Source: Bremia lactucae
Lineage: Eukaryota > Oomycota > Peronosporomycetes > Peronosporales > Peronosporaceae
Reading direction: 5' to 3'
DNA: 64,000 nucleotides
NCBI RefSeq assembly: GCF_004359215.1
Contig: NC_090613.1
Coordinates: 2,417,430-2,481,429, forward strand
The notes under the pieces were generated by a model. That model saw only the letters and a program-made list of their open reading frames with translations, was not told where the DNA came from and searched no databases. A program made the translations under genes and the position numbers. Below are positions 19,081 through 28,884 of this stretch, one piece after another. Positions within the stretch are counted from its first letter, which is position 1; every line of letters starts with the position of its first letter.

Positions 19081-20150
19081 ATGTAAACGTTTCCAGAACT
19101 TTCACAGACGCAACGCATAGCGTATGACAAGCTCAGAACTTTATTTGGGCCTGAACATATAGAGTTCATTACGTCCCAGGGCGCCGAGGTCATGCATGCA
19201 AGGCTTGAAGCCTTCATGCGATATAAATCCTCCCTGATCGGACAGGTTCAGGATTACCTTGCAGCATATATGCCAACCCGGTACATCTCTGTACCCGATT
19301 CGAAGCCTAAGGCTCACCCTCTAGTTGTCAATGCAAAAACATTTGAGGGAAAGAGGGAGAAAGCCCTCTTTTTGGATTAAGCAGATGTAGATGTCCATTG
19401 GCCTCGCCTTGTTCTTAACAGGGAAAAGGTTGCTATGGCCATTTCCAAACTCGGAGGTAAAGCAATGGAGTGGGCACTATAGTGCAGTACGTCCATAAAC
19501 GACGCTTGTCCTTCATTAAATTCGCTAAATCAGCAAATGACTTGCATCCTCACACCGCCTGATCAGGGTTCTCGCATGCGAGCACGGCTCCTAGCGACTC
19601 CGCAGGGTAAAGAAACCCTAGGAGACTTTGTCCAAAAGTTGAGAACTCTCATTAAATGTATGCATCAAGACCCGGTGCAAGAAGCAATTGATGTAACAAT
19701 CTTCATGGGGATCTTAATGAGGGTGTTGTCCGGACGGAATTATTCCGGTCTTATCCTGCTACTTTCGAAGAGACAGTTGCCATAGCGCTCGCGCTATGGC
19801 AACTGTCTCTTCGAAAGTACCACGTAAGTATGCTCGCGTTACCACACCAGTTTACCGTACAAGCTTTTCGAGCACATAAGTACCGTCTAATAGAACGGAA
19901 CCCCTGGACCTAAGCCTCGTTCGGGAAGGAGAAGTTGCTTTACAATCCGTGGAACAGCATAAGAACATCTGTAGATGTTATATGTGCGAAAGCACGAAAC
20001 ATTTACGTCCGGCCTGTCCCCTACGAAATACGCGTAAAGCTCGAAAGAGCACCAACTCCGACCTACACCAGAAATCTGGTACGGTGCGGGAAAACATCGA
20101 TATCCAGTAGGTGCGGGGAGCCCTGCTGGGGAAGACCTAGGCTCTGTTGA
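19081..20150 (+). pseudogene. gag: Gy-F gag
   Basis: The ATG at 19081 is followed at once by TAA, so the start is dead. The frame then reads TFPELSQTQRIAYDKLRTLF, EAFMRYKSSLIGQVQDYLAA, VAMAISKLGGKAMEWAL, TLGDFVQKLRTLIKCM (capsid), broken by two stops. A perfect palindrome sits at 19760-19819. A good CCHC zinc knuckle at 19976-20017 reads CYMCESTKHLRPAC. Confidence 0.78.
19760..19819. repeat. Perfect palindrome, 29-bp arms
   Basis: TACTTTCGAAGAGACAGTTG... and its exact reverse complement are separated by two bases. It interrupts gag of Gy-F. Confidence 0.95.
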
Positions 20151-20215
20151 ACCCCTACGAGGTGAGAATAAACAGGACCTAGCCCCAATTAGCTCGGTGC
20201 GTAATTACTAGGGGC

Positions 20216-20572
20216 GTGAGTACAAGCCTGGCTTATTAGTCGCTCAAGCGACTGTGAATGGATTTGATAAGCCATGGTCAATGTTAATTGACTCAGGAGC
20301 GTCTTGCAATTATGCTCGACTTCTTTTTCTTGAGGGATGTTAACAATACGTTGAGGTGCTTAAAGCGCATGAAAGTGATACAATCACTGTTTGCTTAACG
20401 ACTGGGACTCGTGTCACTGTTCCTAAATTCCCATTGAACATAGGTATAAAGTTTCTGGGCTTTGACACTATGGAACGCTGCCATGTCTTTGATTTGGATT
20501 TGAGATATGATCTCATCCTTGGTATGGCCTGGCTTGAATGCCATCAGTCATGGATCGATTGGAAGTCTTAGG
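20216..20572 (+). pseudogene. Gy-F aspartic protease
   Basis: YKPGLLVAQATVNGFDKPWS, MLIDSGASCNYARLLF (active site DSGA, about 20290), a stop at 20340, VLKAHESDTITVCLTTGTRV and LDLRYDLILGMAWLECHQSW. Only one stop breaks an otherwise full-length protease. Confidence 0.82.
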
Positions 20573-21635
20573 CGCCACGCGCAATGTTCCTAGCAAAGTT
20601 TTGGACAGTCATGAGCCCACCTTGGCTAGGGAACAAAAGCGCTATTGGCGCGGATCATTGACTGAGTCCATCAGTGTTTAAGACATTGGAACGTCTGAGT
20701 TAATGAACTCCAATGTTGAAAACATTAATTCTGAGCCCGGCTCAGTAGAAGGAAGCGCAACGACACGTACTTCGTCGAGTGACACTCGTTGTAATAACAA
20801 TTCATTGAATGCTGAAAGCATTGTTGGCCTAAGGCCAGTCGTCAGGGGTATAATATTCCTGAAATATGTGGGAGTGGCACGTCTAAGTCCACCGAGTGTG
20901 GTCGGCCGAGGTGGCACCATACTGAGTGTCAGTAGTGACACTATTGGCGGTCCCCCAGGACCTCAAGGGTGCAATATCCCTGAGATACGTGGAGTTGCAC
21001 GTCTAAGTGTCCACCGAGTGTGGTCTTCCGAGGTGGCACCATACTGAGTGTTAGTAGTGACACTATTGGCGGCTCGCCCGGGCATTATGGGTCAAACTCT
21101 TCTAGTGCACGTGAAGCGACGATTAAAACGTTTGCCGGATAAGGAAGTTGGGTTACCAAACTCCTTGTCAAATGTCGAATTAGACACCATGTCTGGTATA
21201 GAACCAATACAGGCTGGTAAATTCGGAGACGTGAATGTCCCGGTCTCTAAGAGCCGTATTGTCTCTACTGCAAGACAGGGGAGACGCGAAGCGTTTATAT
21301 TCTCACACAGTGATATGAGTGAGCAATTAATCACGCTTGTAAATGGCGTAACCGGTAATATTGAGGAAGGAGATAGCATTGCGGTAACCCCTTCGTTACA
21401 TGCTCTTTTAGAGCTAGACGAAATGTCTATGAATGAGTGCGGCCGAGCGTTAAAGCCTGGTGACTTATCTGAGATGGGGCGACTCACGGCAAGAAGAGTA
21501 GGAACTCGAATGTGTCGAGCCGAGTTCACAAAAATGGTGTCAACCCTGTTGACGCGTGTACAGCATTGTTGAGTGCGCACTCAGCAAGTGGTAAAAATGC
21601 ACTTTAACTCTTGAAGGAAGTAGCAGAACTCCAAA
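20573..21635 (+). pseudogene. Gy-F protease-RT linker with internal duplication
   Basis: No enzyme motif. A segment of about 105 bp (20846-20950: AATATTCCTGAAATATGTGG... to ACACTATTGGCGG) is repeated at 20967-21072. An open stretch of 174 codons (21048-21572) includes EVGLPNSLSNVELDTMSGIE and ends VSTLLTRVQHC. The pol linker is broken off at about 21636, where sequence switches strand. Confidence 0.55.
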
Positions 21636-23640
21636 TCACATTTTTAAGGACTCGATTCGCGCGCTCGGTTTCCCATCCGTTTCCGGATGGGCCGCGGTTG
21701 AGATCTGCATGCAGCTTTGTCCCGAGAAGCTCGAACAATGACGTTCAAAATGCGGATGTGAATGTGGAATCACGGTCCGAAACAATATTATCCGGCAAGC
21801 CGTGATGGCGAAACTCCGCGTCATGGAGTGCATGGCGGTCTCTGCCGCGGTGATCGTAGTCATCTTGCTAAGTCGGTCGACAAATACCAGGACACCCGTT
21901 CGATCTTAAATATCGGTCGCGAGCCGGAAGATAAAGTCCATCGAAACTGAACGCCAAGCTTCAGGTGCTATCGGCAATGGTCGCAGGGGAGCCTGCGATG
22001 ATGGGGATGGCTCAACCCGTTGGCAGATTTCGCATGTATGAATCCAGTTGCGTACCCACTTGTACATGTGGGGCCAGAAGAAGCCGCGAGACACAACCGC
22101 GAAAGTATTTTTGCGGCCTAAGTTGCCGCTAATTGGAGCATCGTGATACTCGTAAATAATCCGAGCACGCAAATCCGAGTCGTTGGCGACGACTGTACGA
22201 GGAGCATCGAAGTCGTCGATGCTGTACAGAAGCAAGTCAACGTCTAAATTGTTTCGCTGAATGCAATTAAGCCTTTTTGATAACTTAAAAGTTCAAGTAG
22301 TGCTAGCTGTCTTAATATTAACCTTTTCTTTTACAATTTTGTAATGATCAATATTTTTATTAATATTATTTTTTTCTCTTTTTTTTACATTAACAAAATT
22401 TATAGTTTCTCTAAGTTTTGTCCAAAGCGCTTGCCGTTTCATCTTTGGAAGGCGTGGATTTGATCACGCTTGGTTCGAGACAGAGCTCCCAGTGCAACAT
22501 CACTGGGAGCGCGTAGATGTGCGATAACACCCGCGTAATCAGAATCATTCTCGTAAGCAGCGACTATTTCGTCGAATAAGCACTGCTCGGGGTGACCCGA
22601 GTTAAATGTAGCGATACACACATCGCACATCTTTCTTCATCGTCATCGTCGTCAGTCACCTGGCGACTCAGCGCGGTCCGAGGATCGTAGTCGGAACGTC
22701 GTAATAGAGCATCAGCAAGGATATTGGTCTTGCCCAGTTTGTAATGCACGACGAAGTTGTACTCGGAAAAGAAGGACAGTCACCGTGCCATCCGTTGGGA
22801 TAAGTGCGGAGTCTTTATTGCTGTGCGCAGCGATAGATGGTCGGTATATAAAGCAAAGGTGCGTTCCCCAAGCAGCTGAAACGGAACTTGATGAGTTTTA
22901 AGCAATGCGGTACGCATTTAAGCAAAAGCAATGCGTACCGCATTGCTTAAAACTCCATATTATGAACTGGATAGTTCTTCTCCGCTGGCTTCATCTGTCT
23001 TAAATGATAACTCACGACTCGTTCACGGTCCTCATCATCAAATTGCATGAGGGTACAACCAATTGCGAAGTCACTTGCATCGATTACCACGTGTAATGGC
23101 TTGGAGTCGTCCGGAAGGATCAACACTGGTGCTGAAGCCAGGATCTTTTTTTACTGCATCGAAGGCCGTTCGGTGCTTGGGACGCCACGACCACGTGGCG
23201 TTTTTCTTCAAAAAAGGCGACAAAGGCTGTATAGAACCGGCATAATCCTTCGTATACTTATGAGGTAATTGGCCAAGCCGAGCCACTGACGCAACTCCGT
23301 AGGATTCTCGGGCGTGGTCCAAGAACAGATTGACGACATCTTTTCTGGAATAGCTCGAACTCCCGACTTACTCACATAGCAACCGAGCACCGAAATTTCC
23401 GGTTCACAAAAGACACACTTCTTGAGATTCGCGTACAACTTGTTGTCTCGCATGACTAAAACACCTGTTAAAGTGTCGAAGGTGAACTTGGATATCGCTG
23501 AGATTGTTCTCAGCGCGACGATGGCCGAAGATGTCATCGAAGTAACTAGGAGCGAAGTCCCGGAGTGGTCTCAATACTTGAGACACCATGTGATTAAAAG
23601 TGGGGTGCATTCTTCAACCCTTGTGGTATCACTAGTAATT
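21636..23640 (-). pseudogene. Inverted block: RT C-part, RNase H and integrase on the minus strand
   Basis: Read leftwards: VSQVLRPLRDFAPSYFDDIF (23400-23600), LYANLKKCVFCEPEISVLGC, RQWLGLANYL, SPFLKKNATWSWRPKH (23150), ERVVSYHLRQMKPAEKNYP (about 22990), HYKLGKTNILADALLRR (22700). Then the integrase zinc module IIYEYHDAPISGNLGRKNT and CEICQRVEP, core SMDFIF, VFVDRLSKMTTI and HPETDGKPS (21650). The order is normal for Gypsy but the strand is opposite to the flanks (gag/protease at 19081-20572, chromodomain at 24896). Confidence 0.78.
22894..22954. repeat. Perfect palindrome, 25-bp arms
   Basis: AGTTTTAAGCAATGCGGTAC... (22894-22918) and its exact reverse complement (22930-22954) around an 11-nt loop, inside RNase H coding sequence. 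Confidence 0.95.
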
Positions 23641-24240
23641 CCCGTAGCAGGTATGTTTGAACATCAACGAGGTGGTTACCGCGACAAAATGACGCGTTCT
23701 CGAAGCGCTGAGTCAAAGTCAGTGCTTGAAGAACGATTTGGAGACTCTACGAGGGTCTGGTAATACAGTCTACGACATTGCTTGTGAGTATGCAGATGTA
23801 TTCCCGGACACGATTCCGGCTGAACTTCCTGCTGATCGTGATGTTCGGCACGAGATTGACCTCGTGCCAGTTCGAAGTATTGCGTGACACGGCAGTGGCC
23901 GTTGCCTCGAGATCAATTCGAGGCTATTGACAAATTCTTCGAAGGCCACCGCAGTGCGGGTCATGTGCGCGAGAGCACCTCGCCAAACATTCGAGTCAAA
24001 CCTTCTGCGTGAAGAAGGCCACGGAAAGCTGGCGCATAGTGCTTTCGTTTAATAAGGTAAATGATGCCACTATTCCTGCACAAACAACTATCCCCAGTAA
24101 GGACATGACGCTAAAAACCATGTCAGGAAGCGTCCTTGTCAGTACTATCGACTAACCGATGGCTTCTACCAGATCCTGATGCGACCGAGCGACATACCAC
24201 TCACAGCGATGAGAAACCCGAGTGGCATGTTCCACAGAGC
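23641..24240 (+). pseudogene. N-terminal reverse transcriptase, plus strand, inside the scrambled block
   Basis: YDIACEYADVFPDTIPAELP (about 23771), DRDVRHEIDLVPSSKYC-like sequence, RDQFEAIDKFFEGHRSAGHV, then TDGFYQILMRPSDIPLTAMR (24154). These are RT motifs before the YxDD. They point right, while the rest of RT (23400-23620) points left, so a breakpoint lies near 23630. Confidence 0.72.
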
Positions 24241-24249
24241 ATCCCTTAA

Positions 24250-24650
24250 GGTCACGTAATAGATGGGGAAATCGGGTTTGCCTCGTTCGACGAACCTGAA
24301 TCGACATCGTGCATTGATCGAGCGATCTCATCGTCGCGATTTGGCGACGGTCGATAATGCTTCCCGTGACCAATTAAAGAAATCGCGACTGATCAAGTGG
24401 CGAACGAAAGGACGCATTAGTCCCTTCAAAACGAGATGGTGACAGCTCGTTAAAAGATGTCATCCTTGGAAGATGTAGTGGATCGTCTGGTTCGTGAGAA
24501 CCAGACTCTATTCCGATATTATCATGCTTTAGCTCGGGACTATCAGGCTTTGGTAGACGCCTTGGACCGTTCCGGGGTAATTTGAAATCTGAAGAAGCCT
24601 CGTACTGATTATACGGGCGGAGACGCCCAACAGAGAACGTTAGAGGGGGA
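24250..24650 (-). other. Inverted post-integrase segment with antisense coiled-coil frame
   Basis: The reverse complement matches C2 51070-51240 (GGGCGTCTCCGCCCGTA, GAGGCTTCTT, AACCAGA, GAGCTGTCACCA), so this piece is also inverted. On the plus strand, which is antisense to pol here, 24457-24585 encodes MSSLEDVVDRLVRENQTLF and DYQALVDALDRSG. It is the counterpart of the small antisense frames at 15421-15642 and 51110-51240. Confidence 0.55.
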
Positions 24651-25013
24651 ATGAGAGTTCATCATATGGCTGCGGTTCGCCAGCTCCGAATCGACTCGAA
24701 GCACGACAGGAAAAGAAGAATCGAGAATTCAGCGTGGTGTGTGTTCACGCTATCATTTACGTGGAAGGGAGTCCACAAAGGCCTTAATACATTGAAGTCG
24801 CGAGTCCACCTCGTAACGCGCCCTCGATTACACGCTTTCCAGGACTCTTCTGGAAGCCCCCCCTCCACATCCATTGACGGAATTGATGGTAAAAAGCGTT
24901 TTCTTGTTGAAAGCTTCACGAACCACCGCGAGGTGAAAGAGATTCGAACGAATTATCTCGCTCGTTGGCGAGGGTATGCACCCTCGCATAATAGTTCGGA
25001 ACTTCGTTCCTAA
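24651..25013 (+). pseudogene. C1 chromodomain (pol C-terminus)
   Basis: A 120-codon open frame whose last third is a good chromodomain: KRFLVESFTNHREVKEIR, then TNYLARWRGYAPSHNS and SELRS. The upstream part has no recognisable motif. It is the start of the family C 3' end that leads to LTR-C at 26449. Confidence 0.72.
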
Positions 25014-25349
25014 CTGATGATAAACGTTTTGGGTTTCGTAGGATAGTACGACGAGACCCATCCTCTTCCACTGAGTCTCCATAAAAGAACGAGCGCTTCC
25101 CGCGCTCTTAAATGGATTGGAGTTTCTTAATCATTTCTTCATGGGACCAATTTTCGCACATGTTCGTACCGCTTCGTAAAGCCTCCGTAGACTCACCTGA
25201 ATAACTTTTGCCACGTATGAGCTAGGTCGTAGGCAATCCAGCCATTGGCGCCATGCTGTTCACCCGCATCTTACAAGAGATGTGCGTCATCCAATAAGGA
25301 TTTTTAAGGAGTATGCCTTTTAAAGAGCATTGCCTGCACTCTTAAAGGG

Positions 25350-26294
25350 ACATGGACATGAGTCCCCCACGAGAGGCAAGGTATCCCTGCCTCTATAGAT
25401 AAATGGTGCAGCTTGCAGCGTGCACCGACTACGGCCCTTTTTTCAGGGCATCAAGTGTGCCAAGCCAGACCTCGCGACCTATGCTTTGCACATTCTGTAC
25501 AAATACTCCCCAAGCTTGGAACAAAGTCGTGACCCTTTGCCCGCTTACAAGTGTACTACCGATGCCGGAAAAGGCATCGATGAAGGATTCCGTTTCGTCC
25601 TCACCAGGCATGTGAAGCCGGGATGAGTCGAACAACAGAAGATAAAAACCGATCGTTACCAACGAGTTAGCTTGCCCTTAGAGGGCAACCAAGGCTTCTT
25701 TTCGGGAGCAAACCGCAAAACATAGCCCGTTGGATCATGTTAACGTTAACGCTAACATGGCTTTCGGTGCGAACCTTAGAATCACTCGGTTCCTGGTGAT
25801 GCGTACTAGCACCACCAGTAGCATTCATACCTAAGCGAACCTTACGATCACTTCGTTCCTGGTGATGCACATTGACATCACCGGAGTTATCGCCGTCCAT
25901 TGAGTCATCACAAGATGCCTCCGCACTAAAAGTGTCTGACGAAGCGTCAAACAACTCCGTCATCACCTCCTTGGTTGTAATGTGAGAACCCGAAGGTTTC
26001 ACGGATGCGACCCCAATTAATTCGGAGGCCTTAACAGTTTCTACCGAGTCGGGCTATGACGCGGACTCGTCCCAGTTCCCTATTATGGAAGTAGCAGGTG
26101 ACTTGTCACTGCCACCTGCAGTAGGAGTAGCAGGTAAATATACCAGTCACATCCAATTGGAGTAGGAGGTGACTTCTTCCCAGCAGTAGACGCATGAGCG
26201 CCTACTGAAACATTTGCATTACTAGTTGCTGCACTATCCTTGTAGCTGCCACCTTTGTGGCCTCACAGGCGACGCGCTTGGGTTTCTTAACCAT
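25350..26294 (-). pseudogene. aORF-C1: gene antisense to pol, before the 3' LTR
   Basis: Starts at the ATG at 26294: MVKKPKRVACEATKVAATR (basic, nuclear-localisation-like), a shift, NVSVGAHASTAGKKSPP, a gap, then an open frame 26002-25667 (KPSGSHITTKEVMTELFDAS, TFSAEASCDDSMDGDNSG). After another shift 25662-25429 gives EDETESFIDAFSGIG, TLFQAWGVFVQNVQSIGREV, and then HHLSIEAGIPCLSWG (about 25370-25415). The C2 copy shares almost every one of these motifs, and B1 shares the C-terminal half. No known domain is recognised. Decayed, but protein motifs outlast several indels. Confidence 0.68.
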
Positions 26295-26448
26295 GCGCAA
26301 ACAAATTGATTTTAAACAAAATCAATAATGCAATAAAATTGGAGTTTTAGTTAAGAAACCAATAATGCAAATTTACAGGGAGAGACACATTAGTGTTCTC
26401 TGTTATTCCACATCAGTCACTATTGTGACTGTTTGTTAAAGGGGATGG

Positions 26449-26577
26449 TGTAACGGGATGTCCCGTTACATATAGATATTATTGATATAAGATGAAAAAT
26501 ACATTTTTTCTGTAAGAGGAAATAAATAAAGAAGTACAAAATTATTGCCTTTATTAATAAATTGACTTAATAGTTCC
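26449..26577 (+). repeat. LTR-C1, left part (split by B1)
   Basis: Starts TGTAACGGGATGTCCCGTTA after a polypurine tract (AAAGGGGATGG) and resumes at 33665. The two parts join into about 513 bp matching LTR-C2 (52712) and the solo LTR at 6857. It is the 3' LTR of the C1 element to its left. Confidence 0.85.
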
Positions 26578-27014
26578 TGTGACGGGGTGTATCGCTACAT
26601 GAAAATAACACGTAAAGGTTGTTAATTAATATATTATCTAAAAGGTAGATAATATTTGGAGATATTACTTTATGTAGTAATATTCAGAAATCTTATCCAT
26701 AAATAGGTATAGGCCATTATATCTATTTATCCCGCAGACTAGTCAGCTGTAAACGTTAACACAGCGAGAGACGATTAAGATTTCAATTGCATGTTTACTA
26801 TTAGTTTACAATTAAGTAAGCATTAACAGATAGAAAGAAAAGATACTTTATTATATTAATACAGTTTTCATTTAACCCTCTTTAAGCTAGTTGTAAGGGA
26901 AGTCTTCCTCTGCACGTACTAGTGTACATGAAGTGACGTAAGGCACCACTCGCAACTAAAGTTGTGCGAAGTGGACTTGTACTGAAGCAGTACAAGTCGT
27001 AGTGCCCCGTTACA
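26578..27014 (+). repeat. LTR-B, 5' LTR of B1
   Basis: From TGTGACGGGGTGTATCG to TGCCCCGTTACA. Near its 3' end are two hairpins: CACTCGCAAC...GTTGTGCGAAGTG and CTTGTACTGAAGCAGTACAA. The second copies at 33225 and 62827 keep both hairpins with compensating changes in the first. Confidence 0.92.
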
Positions 27015-27034
27015 CCTGGTAGCACTTTGTAGTC
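27015..27034 (+). promoter_or_regulatory. B1 primer-binding site
   Basis: CCTGGTAGCACTTTGTAGTC follows the LTR at once, with TGG opposite a tRNA CCA end. It is identical in B2 (63269). Confidence 0.75.
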
Positions 27035-27061
27035 CGTCCAAGGACCAGTCGATAATCTAAT

Positions 27062-28204
27062 ATGGACATGTTAGATGATATTGGGAATACGCATCACGTT
27101 TCTCGTGATAGCTACTCCTTTTTAAGTGACATAAAAAGGAGTGCGGTCGAACGAATGAGTTCGACCGTAGGAAACGATGCCATCTTGGCGATGCTGTCCG
27201 GTCTGAACAGAGATGCCCTCCATTCAGCCATTGCAAAGTTCATACAAAATGAACTTGACGAGATGAAGGAGAAGGTAGCCTTGCTGAATCAGCAAGGCTC
27301 TCAACAGGCAGAACTGTTGAGGTTACAACAGGTACAGACCCCTGTACTTGGGATGACGCACACGCGTCGTCCCGAAACCTTAAAGATTGACATCTCTAAG
27401 TATAGGGGAGTCGAAGAAGACTCCCTCTTGAGATGGTTTGTCGAGTTGGACGATGCCATAAGGGCACGTCACATCGTCGACGAGCAAATGCAAGTCGCAT
27501 TCGCTCAATCAAATTTGGCAGGTCGTGCCAAAACTTGGGCATTGGGCCTTAAGTTGCGCGACCCATACGTCTTTGGGTCGCTAGAGGCTTTTAAAGCCCG
27601 GCTCAAACAGACGTTTGAACCGCCTAGGGCTGACTTCAGAGCTCGTTTAGAGCTTTTGAAACTCAAGCAAGGCAAGCGTGATGTTCACGCATATGCCCAG
27701 CACATACGACTCTTAGCGATTTGTATTACAAATAACCCAGTCCATGAACACACGTTGATTACGGTGTTCATGCAAGGTCTTACGTATGGTTCCGTTAAGA
27801 CCCACCTGTTCCGCTTGGAACTGGATACGCTTGAAGAAGCAATATCCGTTGCGGAACAGGAGGACTTTAGCTTGAGACAGGCTCAAGCTAGTTCGTCATC
27901 GTATCGTCCTCCAAGACGACACGGGCTAGGAGGTCTAGAACCCATGGACCTCTCTTACATCGAAAGCGAGAGACCTCGCTTTTCGAGGAATATGCGATTG
28001 CAGAAATGCCATCGCTGCCAAAAATTAGGACACTACGCTCATGAGTGTAGTGCCCCACGCCCAGTACCTTTCGGTACTGAACGTAATTTTGACCGTATGC
28101 CAAAAAGGGCAACGGTCGCGGATCCGACGCTGTTGCCAAATCGCAACGGCGAGGCAGATCGTCAAAAAATGGTCGGTGTCAGTAGGTGCGGAGCGCCCTT
28201 CTGA
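27062..28204 (+). CDS. gag: B1 gag, intact
   Basis: Encodes the capsid/nucleocapsid protein, 380 residues. MDMLDDIGNTHHVSRDSYS; a coiled-coil at about 55-90 (DEMKEKVALLNQQGSQQAEL); a capsid domain at about 105-240 (TLKIDISKYRGVEEDSLLRW, LEAFKARLKQTFEPPRADFR, RDVHAYAQHIRLLA); and a CCHC zinc knuckle near 325 (CHRCQKLGHYAHEC). It is the only complete Gypsy gag in the window. The start was chosen because B2 has the same ATG at 63319 and C3 at 57480. Protease follows in another frame. Confidence 0.92.
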   Translation: MDMLDDIGNTHHVSRDSYSFLSDIKRSAVERMSSTVGNDAILAMLSGLNRDALHSAIAKFIQNELDEMKEKVALLNQQGSQQAELLRLQQVQTPVLGMTHTRRPETLKIDISKYRGVEEDSLLRWFVELDDAIRARHIVDEQMQVAFAQSNLAGRAKTWALGLKLRDPYVFGSLEAFKARLKQTFEPPRADFRARLELLKLKQGKRDVHAYAQHIRLLAICITNNPVHEHTLITVFMQGLTYGSVKTHLFRLELDTLEEAISVAEQEDFSLRQAQASSSSYRPPRRHGLGGLEPMDLSYIESERPRFSRNMRLQKCHRCQKLGHYAHECSAPRPVPFGTERNFDRMPKRATVADPTLLPNRNGEADRQKMVGVSRCGAPF

Positions 28205-28212
28205 TCCAGCAA

Positions 28213-28875
28213 CGTCAAAAGAATTTGCAGCTCTTTTGACGAAAGTTGCTCATCACACACAAACATTGTGTGTAACTGTCCCAGGTGATGAGGTTTAATT
28301 TCATCACCTTGAAAATAATAGTGGCAAATAAATTGCCCCTTAAGTCCCTAGTCGATTGTCGGGCGTCGAATAAATTTGTTCGGCGCAAATCGCTAGAAAA
28401 TCGCAATCTCAAGTTCGTTGAGCGCGATATCCCTCTAACGAGGATGACAGTGCGCTGGCGCATCTGTAACAGTAAAGAAGCGCGTAGTTGTTATCAGAAA
28501 TACGTTAAAGGGTTAACAGTACGATGATGATTACATCGTACTGGATTTGGATGACAAAGTTGATGCCAGCATAAAGACCTACGGCTCAGTGAGTAATTGT
28601 TAATGTAACCTTGTTTTAACGATTTGTTTCACTCGTAAGAATGTCTTTTCACGGCCCGCCAGCTGCACGTAAATGCTGCGTCTAAGCAATTTCAGCTATT
28701 GTACACCTTCTTCTATCAGCACCTTGAACTCGGAAACATTGAGCTCTTGGATGCAAGGTATAAATTGCATCGCCTGTAGAGGTGTGCTTTGCCAGCGTAT
28801 CATTACTTGTTCATTTCAAACAATGTTTGTGTGTGAGGAGCAACTTTCGTCAAAGACCTGCAAATCCTTTTGACG
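28213..28875. repeat. Inverted repeat pair in B1, arms of about 57 bp
   Basis: 28213-28269 (CGTCAAAAGAATTTGCAGCT...) and 28820-28875 are reverse complements with about five differences, 550 bp apart. The right arm ends just before the family D segment that interrupts B1. Confidence 0.85.
28285..28560 (+). pseudogene. B1 protease, active site mutated
   Basis: FITLKIIVANKLPLKSLVDC then RASNKFVRRKSLENRNLKFV: the catalytic triplet is DCRAS instead of D-S/T/C-G. DIPLTRMTV follows before a frameshift, then LDLDDK. It matches C3 58700-58990 (ANKLPL, LTRMTERLATGASITVKK). The enzyme is probably dead. Confidence 0.65.
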
Positions 28876-28884
28876 TAGACACTA

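Noticed and set aside
21092..21580. 162-codon minus frame
   Set aside because: Shadow of the plus-strand linker (21048-21572) in the Gy-F pol. No motif on minus.
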